DNA from: Membranipora membranacea
Taxonomy: Eukaryota > Bryozoa > Gymnolaemata > Cheilostomatida > Membraniporidae
NCBI GenBank assembly: GCA_914767715.1
Contig: OU612069.1
Coordinates: forward strand, 10,661,387 to 10,725,386
Direction: 5' to 3'
DNA length: 64,000 nt
Position 1 is the first letter of the stretch, and each line of letters opens with the position of its first letter. A program made the translations under genes and the position numbers. Positions 33,888 to 47,364 of the stretch are shown here, in pieces. The notes under the pieces are model-generated. The model saw nothing but the letters and a program-made list of their open reading frames with translations, made no database searches and was not told where the DNA came from.

Positions 33888-34076
33888 ATACCAAATACCA
33901 AATACCAAATACCAAATACCAAATACCAAATACCAAATACCAAATACCAAATACCAAATACCAAATACCAAATACCAAATACCAAATACAAAATACCAAA
34001 TACCAAATACCAAATACCAAATACCAAATACCAAATACCAAATACCAAATACCAAATACCAAATACCAAATTCCAA
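33888..34076 (+). repeat. (ATACCAA)n microsatellite
   Basis: About 27 tandem copies of a 7-bp unit, almost perfect, with single changes near 33989 and 34071. It is open in several frames only because the unit lacks stops. Confidence 0.95.
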
Positions 34077-34233
34077 AAAGATATAAAATTATGAGTACGA
34101 GTAAAGTACAGTCTGGCTTCTAGTGGATTAGAAAATATCTTATAATAATTAAAATCAAATGTCTGATGATTACTGTGCTTTAGTTATGAACGGATGATCG
34201 TCCGATGAAGAAGCATGCTGAATCAAAAAGAAC

Positions 34234-34264
34234 GGGGGGGGGGGGGGGGGGGGAGGGGGGGGGG
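34234..34264 (+). repeat. poly-G run
   Basis: About 30 G with a single A. Similar long G or C runs occur at 5970-5989 and 38260-38278, so homopolymer G/C tracts are a feature of this genome. Confidence 0.9.
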
Positions 34265-35444
34265 TATTCCTAATCATTTACCACTTTATGGTATTGTTTA
34301 TCTTCTGAGTGAAAACTTATAATGCTTGGAATAATCATGAGGAAAATAAAAACTGATCTTACCCTTATTTTGTCCAGTGTGTTTTTTACGTGGCTGCTTC
34401 TTGATGTTAGATCATTTCCTCGAGTGATTAGTGCAACCCATAGCTGCACAACTAGCTGCTGACATTATTTATCTTCTTATCTTTTGAACTTATTTGACTT
34501 TGTATGCGATGACTAAAAATGCTTTCGTATAATGACTGTTTTCGGATAAAACTGAACGTCTTATACTCAATGAATGAATCAGCTGATCTTGTGGTTGGGG
34601 ACATCCCTCTTTTGTTTACTGTTTACAAACAGTTTCTCCATAGTGATTTGTGGTTGCATAATGAATGCTATAAATCATCCTTTGATGTATGCAGTAGTAG
34701 AGCTATTGACAGTGATCAGGGTGCACGATACACTGTTGCATTCAATAACTTTATCATGCATGCTCAGATTTTTTTGTCCTGCAGATATGTGAAAGTTCTT
34801 ATGATGAGGTATAACTTACTTGCAGCGCCGGACCCTTACCCTACCCCAATGGATGTTATTTCTGCAAAATAAGCACAGGCTACATGATAAGCCATGATAA
34901 ATTTGTGTTCGTCAGGAGGAGATAACTCTTATTTAAAACAGGGCACAGAAAAGTGTCAGATGTCGTGTATTAAACGTGAAAGTGTGATTTTTAGCGACAT
35001 GAAAGCCAGGATTTAGCCATCAATCCTCTCTGGGTATAATTGAAAAACTATTGTTCCTTGTGAAGGTCACCACTGGTAAATAAAGCAACACAGCGTCTTC
35101 AGTTGCCAGTATCATCCTTCATCAAGAAAAAAATATTGCGTCATACTACTTCACTGACAGCCGTATATATTTGGTGTAACTGAACGCAGCCTCAATGTAA
35201 ACAAACATAGTCCAAAAACAGACAACAGAGGTATCACCCACTCAGACTATGCAATGGGAGCAGATTCGAATAAATACAGCCACCCTTGGAGAAGGTCGAC
35301 CAAACACAGCAGGTTTTTAAATGGTCGCTAATCGAGAAACGAAGACTGTAACCAGCAGTTATACGCTTCGTCTCTTGACAATTTTTTTTTTCTTTTACAA
35401 CAAAAAAGAAGCCGCGTGACGAGGCTAAACAACTATTAATGCCC

Positions 35445-35594
35445 AATCTGTCAGACGATCCGACAGTCATCATCAATCTGTCAGACGATCCGACAGTCAT
35501 CATCAATCTGTCAGACGATCCGACAGTCATCATCAATCTGTCAGACGATCCGACAGTCATCATCAATCTGTCAGACGATCCGACAGTCATCATC
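35445..35594 (+). repeat. five identical 30-bp tandem units
   Basis: Exactly five copies of a 30-bp unit containing CTGTCAGACGATCCGACAG, itself an imperfect palindrome (CTGTC...GACAG), followed by TCATCATCAA. All five appear identical, suggesting recent expansion. The unit is open in the plus frame (NLSDDPTVII per unit), but nothing supports coding. Confidence 0.9.
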
Positions 35595-38544
35595 AATCAC
35601 ATGTTTCTCTCACTGACCCTTTCCATTATTTTAGACAGCCATTTAGTGTTTCCAATTTAATAACAAAACTTGGAGCAGTTAGATATTTGGCTGTATTTAG
35701 CACTGTTACTAATGGAGACTGTCCGTCCTTTCAACCAAAGACACACTTAACCTTTCCTCCATCCTCCACCCTACCTTTCACCCTTCTTCCCCAATCACCA
35801 AAATTCTAAGTCAGATATGCATTACCTATGGTCTACACTCTGATATGGCTTTTTACTCCAATATGCACGATCATTTTAGTCTGCCGGAGCTTTGATGGTG
35901 AACATGCTGGCACAATCACTAGTTTTATGTTTGCATGGGTCGTTTTATAGAACACACTATACGGCAGTGTGATCGATCCGCTTTTATCTGCTTTTAAACT
36001 ATTTAACTTAGTAGCAGAGATGACAAACTTTTATCTCACCTCAGATGGTCAGTGTGAGTATTAGTCATCAGGGATAAAATTAGAATCGGACAAATTTATG
36101 GCAAATCTACAGCACTTAGATAAAATGGTAAACTTTGTGGATCAAATGCCAATAATAATAACAGCAGATGAATTTTATTGTGTTAAATTGGTATTTGGGA
36201 CATGACTAAAGTTATGTTCTCATGTTTTGTGAGCGGACAACTGAAAATAATATCTGAAATTCTTCCTGTTTCAACCAGTTTTAATTTACTACAAAAAAAA
36301 CATTTAGGAATTATTACTCCGCTGATTGTGAAATAAATTTTAACTGACTTTTTATTTCACCTCTTTTGGTATTAGGCTATTCATTAAAGTAGACTTTGCA
36401 TCCTTTCATTCTCGCTGCATGAGGGAGGGTTTTTGAGAGTAGATTGAATGTGCACTAATTGAGATATTTTCTAGGTTATATGCTGTTGTCCCTACTGTGC
36501 AAAAGTAAACCAGTGAAATTCAACGACAACCAGTAAAGTTCAACGACAAAGTCATATTTGGATAAATTACATAATTGGAGGCAGCTAGTGAGTATTACAA
36601 TCAGCAGCATCAAGATTGTTTGACGCCAATCACATGCTTCAAGTATTCAGATTTTCGAAACTCGCTCTTCAAAAATATAAGTATCTTATAGCAATTTCAG
36701 TGAAGCTATTGTGTGAAGAGATTTTGTACAGGAGCAAACAAATATGGCTATGTCACAAGAGGTAAATATTTACATAATATAAATATAAATAATACTACAT
36801 ATAATATAAATATTAATCTAATTATGAGTTTAATATTTGTTCATTTGGTTTGTACTTTAAATATTCAGGCTTTCGCTACTCATTATTTCAAAACATAGTG
36901 GGCCTAATCATGTGGTAGTTTCAGTGAGGATATTGTATGAAGAGAGTTTGCAGATAAATATGATTATGTCACCAGAGGTAGATAAATACTTGCCTTGTCA
37001 CCCAACAGCTGAGTGAGGTAATTTCCTGTTCACTTTCACCTCAAGCATCCATTACCCAACTGACGTCATAAAAATACTGTGTTATAAAACCTGGTGCCTT
37101 TATAGTCATATTAGAGGCGTTACTTCCCAACTACCATTTCACCGACGCACCGGACACATTCTTTTATCAGCTGGTCTGTATGCAAAAGCAGATACCGGCA
37201 TGTTGACATCCAGGGTTCTAGCGTCTGTTATTTATCGGTACTTGGGTCATTCTGAAAGAGCCAGAGTGAACCTCGTAGCTTCTCAATCAATATAAATAAT
37301 GTGCTCATCAGATCACTTCCTGTTTGCCGGATGTTTGAGACACTTGACACACATTATTGATCACATACTATAATCTATGGACAGTAGCAGAAGGATATTC
37401 TTCTCTTCATAACTTCACTAAGTTTTATTGTCTCACCATGAGATCATTAAATAGGAGCACAATTAAAATCACTAATTCATAACTGACTCAGCAAAATTTG
37501 TTGCACATCCGGAGAGAGCAGCTGATAACCTGCTGCATACACGCAGACAGCTCAAAACTGCACTGTAATAGTGTGCCATAAGTGATCTGAGGTAACTGTA
37601 CGTTCAATGTGACGTAAGTGATTTGCAAGTGTATTGAACCTATTTCGAAAAATCTCAAGAATTATGCAATTTGTCGTTTTGGATTATAATTTTTTTTTAA
37701 ATTTGTGATATGAGTGTTTTTAGTAGATAACAGAATAATTTAGTTCAGACATGAGATGACCGGCTAGCTGTAGGCCACAGCTATTGTGTGTTTAGATCTG
37801 TTTTATTGAACTCATTAACCCGAGATATTGAATTCAAGGATCAATAAAATGATACCAGAGGCGGTTTTTAAAGTCTTATGGCTTCAATGTTGCACCTAAT
37901 CTAAACATTGCCCCCAGATGGGGCCTCCCTAATCTAATCTCAAGATTTAAATTGTCTTTATTGTCCGCTTATTTTGCTGTATAATCCAATTAAATCCCTC
38001 AAATCAGTCTGAATCATGGTAGATTAAATATTTCCTCAAGGTATTAACAGCTGAACATCATTAAAACAATGCACTGCTCAATTGGTGTAGAGAAATTTTT
38101 AAATTCAGTCTTGAAAATATTGTGAATTTCGCTGCCTTAAAATTGTACATAAACAAAAACTATTTGATTTGATCAAGTTTATACAGTAGAGTATTTGGTG
38201 CATTACATGGCATGTGCAGAACTGTATGATGTAACAGAAACACAAAGTAAGACAGTCAACCCCCCCCCCCCCCCCCCCAAAATGATAAATATCCCCATCA
38301 GCTGCTACGGCTCAAATCAGAATAAAAAAGACGTGGCATATCGGAATATGGTTCGGTGGTTTGGTGGGTCATTATTAAGCCTCCTAAATTCTCGGAACCT
38401 GTCGCTGCACCAATGTTAAGCGCTCTCGTCGAAACTCTCATCAAATATGCCTTAGTTTTAACAGTAGGAAACGCTGCCATTTTGCAGAGCTAAATTTTAG
38501 GCTAACTAATATTTAATCCTCTTAAACTTATATAGATTGCAACC

Positions 38545-38573
38545 AGAGACTATAGATAATATCTATAGTCTCT
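38545..38573. repeat. perfect 13-bp inverted repeat
   Basis: AGAGACTATAGAT, three bases, then its exact complement ATCTATAGTCTCT. A small cruciform-capable palindrome in the spacer; role unknown. Confidence 0.7.
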
Positions 38574-39317
38574 GTTACAACCTCATCTAGCAAAATTGTT
38601 TGGTTAGCTAGCATCGATTCAGTCTCAAACTAGCTACACTTAACACTAGCTACACTTAACACTAGCTACACTTAACACTAGCTGATATACGTTTATTGTC
38701 ATTCTACAAACATTCTTGAAAATGTTTTGCGTGCAGACACAGCAAAGTAACACAACAAAAAATATAAAAACATTTTATGGGTATAAGGATTAACAGCATT
38801 TCCAGTGCACTGGTACATAAGTGCACCCGTACTAACTCTCAATCTCACGTCACCTTCTCATGCTCCAATTCTTCGCTGACCAAATTAAACAGAGTTACTG
38901 ATTACGCATGAGCGGTGTCATAATTGACTGGCACCTGTTAAACATCCGATAATATCAGAAATCATGTCTATTCAAAAGCCCAAATTATCCTCTTGTTTCC
39001 ATCAGGTTGGCTTTTAAACAATGGTATGACTGACAAATCATGTATTGAAATGCAAGCTGACTTAGTAACAATTAACTATCACTTGGTTCATCAATAATTA
39101 CAAGCATTGTTTTTAGAGTTAAAATAAATAAACTAGAAAAGATTTCTTCATCTATTCAATATTCCATCAATATTTATCATCCATAAGTCACGTTGTCAAT
39201 ATATCGGATTACATAGCATTTTGCTTTCATTATCTTGAGGGCTTGGAGCTAACCTCTCCTGCACAGATTAAAGCTAAATAGTTTCCTTTTCAATATACCA
39301 AGGAATCAATAACATGG

Positions 39318-39388
39318 TATATATAGACTTAGCATATTGACAGCTAGGCATACACATCATTCCCGGGAGGCAGTGCTGTGCTGGTAAG
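39318..39388 (+). promoter_or_regulatory. candidate promoter and leader exon of ENaC-A
   Basis: TATATATA at 39318-39325 is followed by a short unremarkable stretch ending at a donor-like CTG|GTAAGG at 39383/39384. The first coding exon of ENaC-A is preceded by an acceptor (CTCTATTTTAG ending at 40353), so a 5' non-coding exon is required, and this is the best candidate that I see. It needs transcript evidence. Confidence 0.3.
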
Positions 39389-40391
39389 GTAAGAAGCTCA
39401 AATTTTCAGCTTAAATAAGGTGTCAAACTGTTTATAACAGTGTACATATATGTATTTATTAGAGATGTCTTAGGTTGAGAAATTTAGGTTTCGTATTTTG
39501 TTTTGTCTGACAGGAAAGTTTGCCTATGACTATTCTCTACGTAAAATGTGATACATAATTTATTGTTTTTTGAGTAATTCAAGAAATCATCCAGTTCCTT
39601 TTGATTTTTAATCGCAATGTTCTACAATGACATGCTAATTTGTATTTAAAATGAGTCAAAAATAGCTTTGTTAAGTCATAGCCGTATTGATATATGATCC
39701 AAGCTGCCCAGCTCCATGGGACGGCCTAATTTTATCTCTTAGTCAAATAATCTTGTTTAGAATCGCTGAATAATTAATTAATTTGACATTCTCATGTCTG
39801 TCAGACTATCAGGTCAACATCAATCCAATCAATTTTCTTGTGTTTAGTGTTTACTCTTTCACTTTCCCCACATTGTCTAATAATATGATAAAGAAGGAGA
39901 ATATATAAGTGGAACATACTTTTTGTTTTATAGTGTCAGAGGAGGAGCATCAAAAGTACAATATTCGTTACCCAATACTCGTGTGACTTTAACATATCAC
40001 AAATCCTCTAACAGGTATTTTGTTTTTTTAATAGTCATTTTCTGGTTACACAACTAGGTGATATTTTTTAAAAAGTCATTTGAGAAATTAAGTAAAAATT
40101 CTGAATTTATCAGTGAGAAGTGTCTAAACACGACTGGGTCAAACACTGCTGCCACATTCTATCAAAAGCTCAGAACTTTGTGCCATTGTATGTACGCTCT
40201 TCTGTCTGTAAACTGTGAGCTATAGGCTGTGAGCTGCATACTGTGAGCTGTAGACTGAGTACCACTTGGTGCTATACGCTAATTTCGTGTTTGATCCACC
40301 CATTGTCATCATAACCGACAGTTGATCAATGTTTTGTCTCTCCTCTATTTTAGTCTATGACCTGCACAGTTTGAAAGGACAGAGAGATACG

Positions 40392-43300
40392 ATGTCTGAC
40401 AGAGATATCTTACCATTTGAGGAGGAGCCATCAGCTGATGCTCCGACATGGTATGATTTCACACAGGATGTATCTATGCACGGACTGAGATATACTAAGC
40501 TTAAGAACACATCCGTCTGTCGCAGGTAACAAATATTACACACAAGAATCTCTTGAGATTCATTTTCAAAAGCAAGTTTGCTGCAAACTCCTTGCTTTCA
40601 GGAGCGCTTAAGATGTGAAAAAATGTAGCAGCACAGGAACCCAGGCTAACAATCTATATCCATGAACAGGCAGCAGGCCGAGAACCCTGGCTATCAGTAT
40701 CCACAAGTAGGTAGTAGCCTGGGAACTCTGGGAACCCTGGCTATCTGTATCCAGTAGTAGGTAGCAGACGGAGAACCCTGGCTATCTGTATCCACGAGTA
40801 GTTAGTTGCCTGGGAACCCTGGCTATCCATATAGGGGGTGGATCAATATTTATTCATTAACGATGAATAAATGAATTGTCTCTTCTTTATAAATGATATT
40901 GTGTATGAAGAAAAATGATAGAAGGAGTAACAGTTGGTAATTGGTGTTACTGTCCACAACAGTAGGGTCAAGATCCTGCATACGGCCTGCTCAAGATCAT
41001 ATAACTAAGTACGAATTAATTGAAATGGGGCTAATATCAACATGTGAAAACATTGCTAATGTAAGTAGCCGATGTTTGCATTAATTTTATGTCCATATTT
41101 CTGGACTGCATTATTTCGATAGTCTATGATGATTCGGATCGAAATATACTGATGACACTGTCCCGATTATTGGCTAAGATTTCTGCACTCTCTGGGATGC
41201 CATTTATTGCCTCACAGTACTGGGATAAATTTTAGACTCACAGATGCGACACAAGACAATGAAAGATAAGTGGAGTTAGGGTCCACTGCGACCCTCATAG
41301 GGCCCATAGCCAAAGTCTGCTCCTTTTTTGCTAATCAGTAAAATTCTGAAAAAAAAGTAGCACATTTTTGTTGATCTTTACAGAGTAACGTGGGTGATAT
41401 TCTTACTTGCCTCTGTTGCCTACTTCTGCTGCGGAGCAACTCTACTGCTGCAGGATTTCTCAAAGAGGAAAATCATAACTAAAATAAAACTACATAATGC
41501 TCAAAACCTGACAGTGAGTTGATGTTGTATTTCTAAATTTGATCAAACAATCAAAAACACGCTGTCTACAAGTATTTTAAAATCGAAACCAGACTCTACT
41601 CCAATAATCAATTATCACAAACTTGAAGGACTGGTCAGCGTTTTCATTAAAATACTGCTGACTCACTGATTATCTGAGTTGTGATATTTCTGCTGCCGGA
41701 GGAGGTCTGTCTTCTGTTTCCTCAATAATGACATCACAATATGACAGATGACAAAATACATGTCTGGGGGCATCTGTAAAAATAATGAATACTTTAATTC
41801 AATTACTTCTATAATAGCTATTTATAAAAAAATAATTATTCATTTAATGTGATTTCAAGAATATGATTTATTTAAGTAATTTACATGAAAGTTAAGGCTT
41901 CATGGCGAGAGACAAAGGAAAATACAGTTATAGCTGGCCATTGACCTGACCCAATTAGCCTGATGTCACCCAGTATAGGCTCAATATATGTAACACTCCA
42001 ACATTATAGCTTTTATCAGGTCGAAACATATCTAAACTCAAGACATTTTTTGGTTTGTTATTAAGTAATGTATTATACTATCAATATTTAATTTAAAGTA
42101 TTATAAGTCATATGTTTTATATTGTCTGTTTCCATGATATAATGGTCATACTTTATCGTTTTATATATTTTATAAAATATGTTATTGCTATGGGAATTCC
42201 ATAAAATTGCATTATGGGATTCACACCACATCCTTTTATTCTACTATTGTATCTGCAGTTCCCTACCGTGACAATTTGCAATCGTAATTATTGGAAAAAG
42301 TCGAAAGTAGAGGATCCATCGCATCCCCCGGAGCTGATACCAGTACTGAGAGAGTTAATAGCTGATATATATGCTCCTAACAGACAAGGGCTCATACCTA
42401 CAGATAAGTGAGTACTTTTACCACCTGCTCGTCATTAAGTTGCCCTGTTCTATCCCAACATTAGCGGAGTTGGGACATGTAATACAGAGATAGTGGATTC
42501 TCATATTGATTACTCCCACTGATTGGCTTTTTGGCCAAGCGACTAACCACAATAAGACTTGTCAATTGCCTCTGGGCCAAAGAATAGACTATTTGGTTGG
42601 TCTAGCAGCCTACCTTATAAGTACACTACATCAGGGAGTTTGGGAGTTGGGTTTGAGTTTGAGTTATCCCAAACTCCCTGACTACATGAAGTCCAAGTAA
42701 CACAGTTGTCTGCTCTTTCTTTGCCAGTATCACTTTTTAAGGGTTCCCACCATAGACATGTCTATGGTTCCCACTCTGGCTATGAAAGTTTGAATTACAT
42801 GCTATGTTTTGATTTTGACAGGTATGATTGGAGCAGTGATGTGCTTGTAGATTTTGGAGCGAATTCTTCCCACACTGAGCAGTACGCTAATGAGTTTATG
42901 GGTAATCTGGCTCACACAGCAGAGGAGACATTCATGTTCTGTTTCGTTAGGAGAATACTGGTACCCTGCCTGGAAATATTCGAGACCGTCAAAACTGATT
43001 CAGGTAACTTTTTGACTAATGAAAAGAAAGTTTTCTCCATGTCATCAGTCCTTATTTGAACTCAAGATGCAACTTGCAACACATGCCTACAGGTGGGTAA
43101 CTGTTTTTTCTTCACTGAACTTTGCAGGAGGAGTAGATGGTGTTTGTACAAATAAATAAATAATGTGAACAAGGAAACTTACCGGAAGTTATCTTCCCTC
43201 TGAACAGGCTAAGACAAATTCCACGAGTGTATATTATTACTACGTTGACAAATTTTGATTGCCCCAAGTATTCCGCAAGGTTTTAAGGTAATGTCAAAGA

Positions 43301-46300
43301 CCGACTAAGAAGTTAAACAACCTAAGAAATTCTTTTTCTGTGCACATCAGAGAGTCTGCAGAAAAAAGTGGGATTCTGAAATTTTATTCCTGGGTAGTTA
43401 CAGGGTTGACAACATTTAGGTCCAAAACCTGGAGATTCCAGATACTGGTTTTTCCGGTCCTGTACAGGGGTCGTTGCTATGGGGTTGCTAAGACGATGAG
43501 TAAGACACAATGACAGTAACGAATAACACTCTCACTTCTCCTCAATGCTCAGCAGTGTTCATAACAAATAGATTTATATTGTTTTGGTGAATAATAAGAC
43601 AAACTATTGTTATTTTGACCTTCAATCATCAGTAAAATAACTGATAGCTTAGATCTGTTGTTATAAGTATAATCTGTGTTTTGCCATTCTGTAACTCAAT
43701 CAAAAAGGGCGAAAATAAGTCTTAGAAGCAAGTTCATGGATGTTAACATGCAGCTCAGATCATAGGTACCAAATATGTTATGATAAAGATGAATATTATA
43801 TTTATTTACATGTAGGTACCACTTTTAATCAGCTTCGATAATTTATAGGATTCTGTTATCGTTATAATGGTGATGGTGAAGCTAGGACCAACATAGCAGG
43901 GGCTGACGGAGGGCTTGTTGTGGTGATGAGTGCTAAAGTTGATGACTACTATGTCGGTCCATATTCTTACTCAACAGGTTTTTCTGTAAGTTGTGTACAG
44001 AAGATTAATTAAATCTACAAGCAAAAAGCGATTTCTGTTTAATTTGGAATAGAGGAGTATTGCAGGATTTTACTCAGTTGTATCTATATAGATTTATATC
44101 AGCTTTTCTTCTGCTAAAAAGATATTTCCCTGGTCCAGCCTTGCACTATTGACACCATCAGTGTCACAATTCACTGATAGTGTGTATCCTTAGGAATTAA
44201 TCAAAGCTTTTGATTAAAAAAAGAAAACTGTATTTCTTAATTGAGGCACCTACAACAAACCAAAACCTAACCTTCTCTGCACCATCTGATGTGCTTGGAG
44301 TACCTGCATATGACTCATTTTTATGTTAACTTGACAGGTAGCCGTACATCACAAAGATGAGGAGCCGATTATGACAGGACTGAGTTACTCAGCTGGAGTA
44401 TCAGCAGATACTGCTCTAATACTACAAATGGTAGAGGTAGGAATATATATATATATTATAATATGAATATAATACAGGGCCGAGTTATCACCTGGGGAAA
44501 AAAATATCACAAATCTTATAGAATTAACCATATATATCAATGATTCGCATCAACCACAGGAGAAAGTGTGTATCTACTAAGCTATAAAAAGGTCAGAGGT
44601 CGAGAAAATTTACAAGAATTTGACTTCCACTACATTGCACAGTTTCAATAGTTTCCATGTGTTCTAATATAGACTGCAACCAAATATAGAGCACGCGCAA
44701 CTATGGCACAAAAAGACTTGTGCCACAAAGCACGGTTATTGTTGCAAGGAAAACAAAGGCTGTTACGCTACTGTCGGCTCGTGAATGGTTATGACTGGTT
44801 ATTTCCACCATTGCTCACCCGAGCCACGAGTTTTAAAATATTTTGTGAAATGTGATTCACACACAGAAAAAATTTTCATGCCATCTACTCATGGATTATC
44901 AATCTCTTCTCTGCTCTTTAGACATCGAGACAGCCACCTCCTGCTGATGATGGCAATGCTGACTGTTTTGACACAACAAAACTTTTGAATCCTTTACAAT
45001 ATTTTACGACATACACAGCGCCAGGATGTAAGATTGAGTGTGAGACAGCGTACGTACTGAGCCAGTGTGGATGTAGAGGTTATCTTAGTCCCCGTAAGTG
45101 TTGTTATATAAATACACAAGATGGCATGTCGGTAAAGGGGGGGGGGCAACTCCAACATTGGCGAATCTGATAAAAAATGACCAAGCAGAGGAAATGGTTT
45201 CATGCATATGCTGAGTTGTGCAATTAAGCACCCATGACTTATCAGGGTCACTTAGAAGAGGACTAGAGTATCTTAGTAGCTTTAAAATGAGAATATAAAA
45301 TTCATGTTGTTTTATATTATTACAGCTCTGAACCATTCGGATGCTTGTTCTATGAGGGAACAGCTGTATTGTGTGAAGCCCGCATTAGGTAAGACTATCA
45401 CACAAATTGTACAATGGCACTTTATATGATCTCCTGTTGTCAATCAATCTAAGCCACTCTCTATCGATAATCATTACTATTCATGAATAATTACGGTGAC
45501 GGGAGGGGGGGGGGGCTGCAAAAGCCAATCTAGACCTTAACTCCCCAAAATTAGACCATGAGCGTCTCTAGGCACACACCGTCTGGATGTTGGTGGGTTC
45601 AAGTGGAATTGGTGCATCATGAAGTGTCCTACCAAGCCGGGCTACAAAGGTTACAATAAGCCAGACAATATCAGAACTTTGCAGGGCAATCCTTGTATGC
45701 TCACTATCAATAAAAATGTAAGCAACTGGTAATTTAAAGCTATGCATCTTTACGTTGTGTTATACTTATACAGAATATTACAAATCACAACCTGAGCCTT
45801 TACTGGCGTGCGATTGCAGAACTCCCTGCCATGATCTTAAGTATAGGGCTGTACCAACAAGCCTCAAGTTTCCAAGTGATCAGTTTGCTCAAACCAACAA
45901 CTTTAGTGATGGTAAGTTTTATTATTTGCCACAACAGTATTTAATATAGCCAATGTGTTGGCTCTGATTGGCTGGTGGTTGGGAACCTCAATCCAACAGC
46001 CAAGCATATCACAGCTAACACATTGCTAACTTATCTGCACTTATTTCTGGAACCTATTCCCAACAAATTCTACCGACAATGTTTTCACCTAGTAGAGTAG
46101 GAGGTAGCTCAGTTGGTTAGAGCGCCGGTATTTCAACACTCAAGTGACGAAGGTCGTGGGTTTAAGGCAAATAACATTTCGCCGCCTATGCTTCGGGATG
46201 TGGCGTGTGATAAGACATCCAATTTTAATCAACCTTTAATTTCATCAAGCTTATGTCAAGTGCAGAATCCATAGAATATGTGTTAGGGGAAAACTTTAAT

Positions 46301-47071
46301 AACATGATGATGGGTTTGTGATATTTATAATGTTGCTAACCCATAAATCTTAGTGTATGTTATTTATGTGCCTCCTTTTGTGAAAGAAGGAGACAACTCG
46401 GATATAAATATTATATTACAATATTTATAGCAATGATAGCTGATATGAAGAAGAACTGGGCAATGTTGAGTGTTTACTTTGGTGAGCTGTCCTATGAATT
46501 CTTAGAGGAGCAGCTAGCTATTGGTCCCGTAGATTTCGTTGGTAAGACATCTAACCACCGTGCTCATGAAACAGATTTGTCCATACAGTCTATAGTTTGT
46601 ATATGTTTCTGTCCTAAATACGTTTGAGAAAGACTGAAGTTTTGTGGTATGCCCGCTTTATAAACCAATTTGCATATTACGACTTTTCATAGGCTTTAGG
46701 CAAGTATGTAAATAGCCAGCTTGCTTTTAAAGACATATGCTGACCCCCAGGTCGGCTAGCTAATAAATTTTGCGCTAACCAACAAAAAGCTAACTCAAGA
46801 TTTGCTCATATTACCTCTTCCAGTGTATTTTAATTCCAGAAATCAGATCGCAATCTCTTGACCTAACATTTTTATTTCTTTTATCCGTACAGCGTCTTTA
46901 GGAGGAACTCTGGGAGTAGCTATTGGGGGAAGTTTCCTCACCCTACTCGAGTTTGTAGACTTTGGTATCCTCGGAATCTCCAGTCTGTGGGCTCGCAGAA
47001 AACCCAAACCCATAGTACAAACACCTGTCAAAGCCTTCAAAAACTCTATAAGTGACGGAGAAACCTGGTGA
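40392..47071 (+). CDS. DEG/ENaC sodium channel subunit, ENaC-A
   Basis: Eleven coding exons: 40392-40525, 41384-41513, 42259-42407, 42822-43003, 43849-43985, 44338-44436, 44922-45093, 45326-45388, 45774-45911, 46431-46541, 46893-47071; 1,494 bp, 497 residues, all phases join. The N-terminus carries the HG gating motif (SMHGLRY, residues 28-34). TM1 is about residues 46-70 (VTWVIFLLASVAYFCCGATL). The family signature FPTVTICN is at 89-96. A cysteine-rich extracellular region follows (CKIECET, CGCRGYLSP, LLACDCRTPC). TM2 starts near 441 with LGGTLGVAIGGSFLTLLE; GGS takes the place of the usual G-x-S selectivity filter. A trimeric amiloride-type cation channel of the plasma membrane is expected; the ligand is unknown. 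Intron 1 has a 41-bp minisatellite, intron 9 a tRNA-derived SINE. Confidence 0.93.
40635..40835 (+). repeat. 41-bp minisatellite in ENaC-A intron 1
   Basis: Four to five imperfect units beginning GAACCCTGGCTATC and containing TATCCA and GTAGGTAG. One unit carries an extra GGGAACTCT. No such repeat is seen in the matching intron of ENaC-B. Confidence 0.75.
46096..46230 (+). mobile_element. tRNA-derived SINE in ENaC-A intron 9
   Basis: GGAGGTAGCTCAGTTGGTTAG gives a clear A box and GGTCGTGGGTTTAAGGC an eroded B box, followed by a non-tRNA tail with GCCTATGCTTCGGGATGTGG shared with the element at 58573-58765. The acceptor stem does not close, so it is not a tRNA gene. Its middle is shorter than in the copy at 54345-54586. 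Confidence 0.7.
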
Positions 47072-47356
47072 TTACCATTACTAGACTTACCCTAGGATAA
47101 TATTTTGGCTTTTTGTATCCCAATGAATCTCATATCCCTGACTAATCGATTTGCTCATTAGAAATTTAATTAATCTATACACAGAACAGGCAGCAAAATA
47201 TATTATTCATATTTTTTTGTATTAACTGTGATGCTGTAAAGATGCTTGTGATTCTGTAATTTCTTGTTATGCATATAATTCCGTTACAAAGCTAGTGCCA
47301 CTCATGGACTTTTTTTATATTTGTGTGTATGTTATTATTTTACTGATACCTGGAAG

Positions 47357-47362
47357 AATAAA
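47357..47362 (+). terminator. polyadenylation signal of ENaC-A
   Basis: AATAAA 286 bp after the stop codon, the first canonical signal on the plus strand after ENaC-A. Confidence 0.6.
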
Positions 47363-47364
47363 AC

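Larger units (their letters stand above)
34270..39300. other. spacer between EGF gene and ENaC-A
   Basis: No gene was recognised. An ATG-initiated frame of 117 codons at 34519-34872 resembles no family I know. The stretch contains the tandem repeat at 35445-35594, a C run at 38260-38278, the palindrome at 38545-38573, a 16-bp tandem repeat (ACTAGCTACACTTAAC, about 3-4 copies) at 38629-38683 and a diverged dispersed repeat at 38688-38780. Confidence 0.4.

Noticed and set aside
33829-34123. Overlapping open frames on both strands with YQIPNTK- or GIWYLVF-type repeats
   Set aside because: They arise purely from the 7-bp microsatellite.
34519-34872. 117-codon ATG-started open frame
   Set aside because: No recognisable domain and no supporting signals; such lengths occur by chance in 64 kb.
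44785-45336. Antisense open frames over ENaC-A exon 7
   Set aside because: Shadows of the real exon on the other strand.
46096-46170. tRNA gene
   Set aside because: A and B boxes are present but arms do not pair, the middle is abnormal and a SINE tail follows.
29078-46400. Recurrent short motif GGAGACAACTC (near 29090, 32333, 34919, 46388)
   Set aside because: Too short and with unlike flanks; possibly ends of the hairpin repeat family, but I could not extend the homology.
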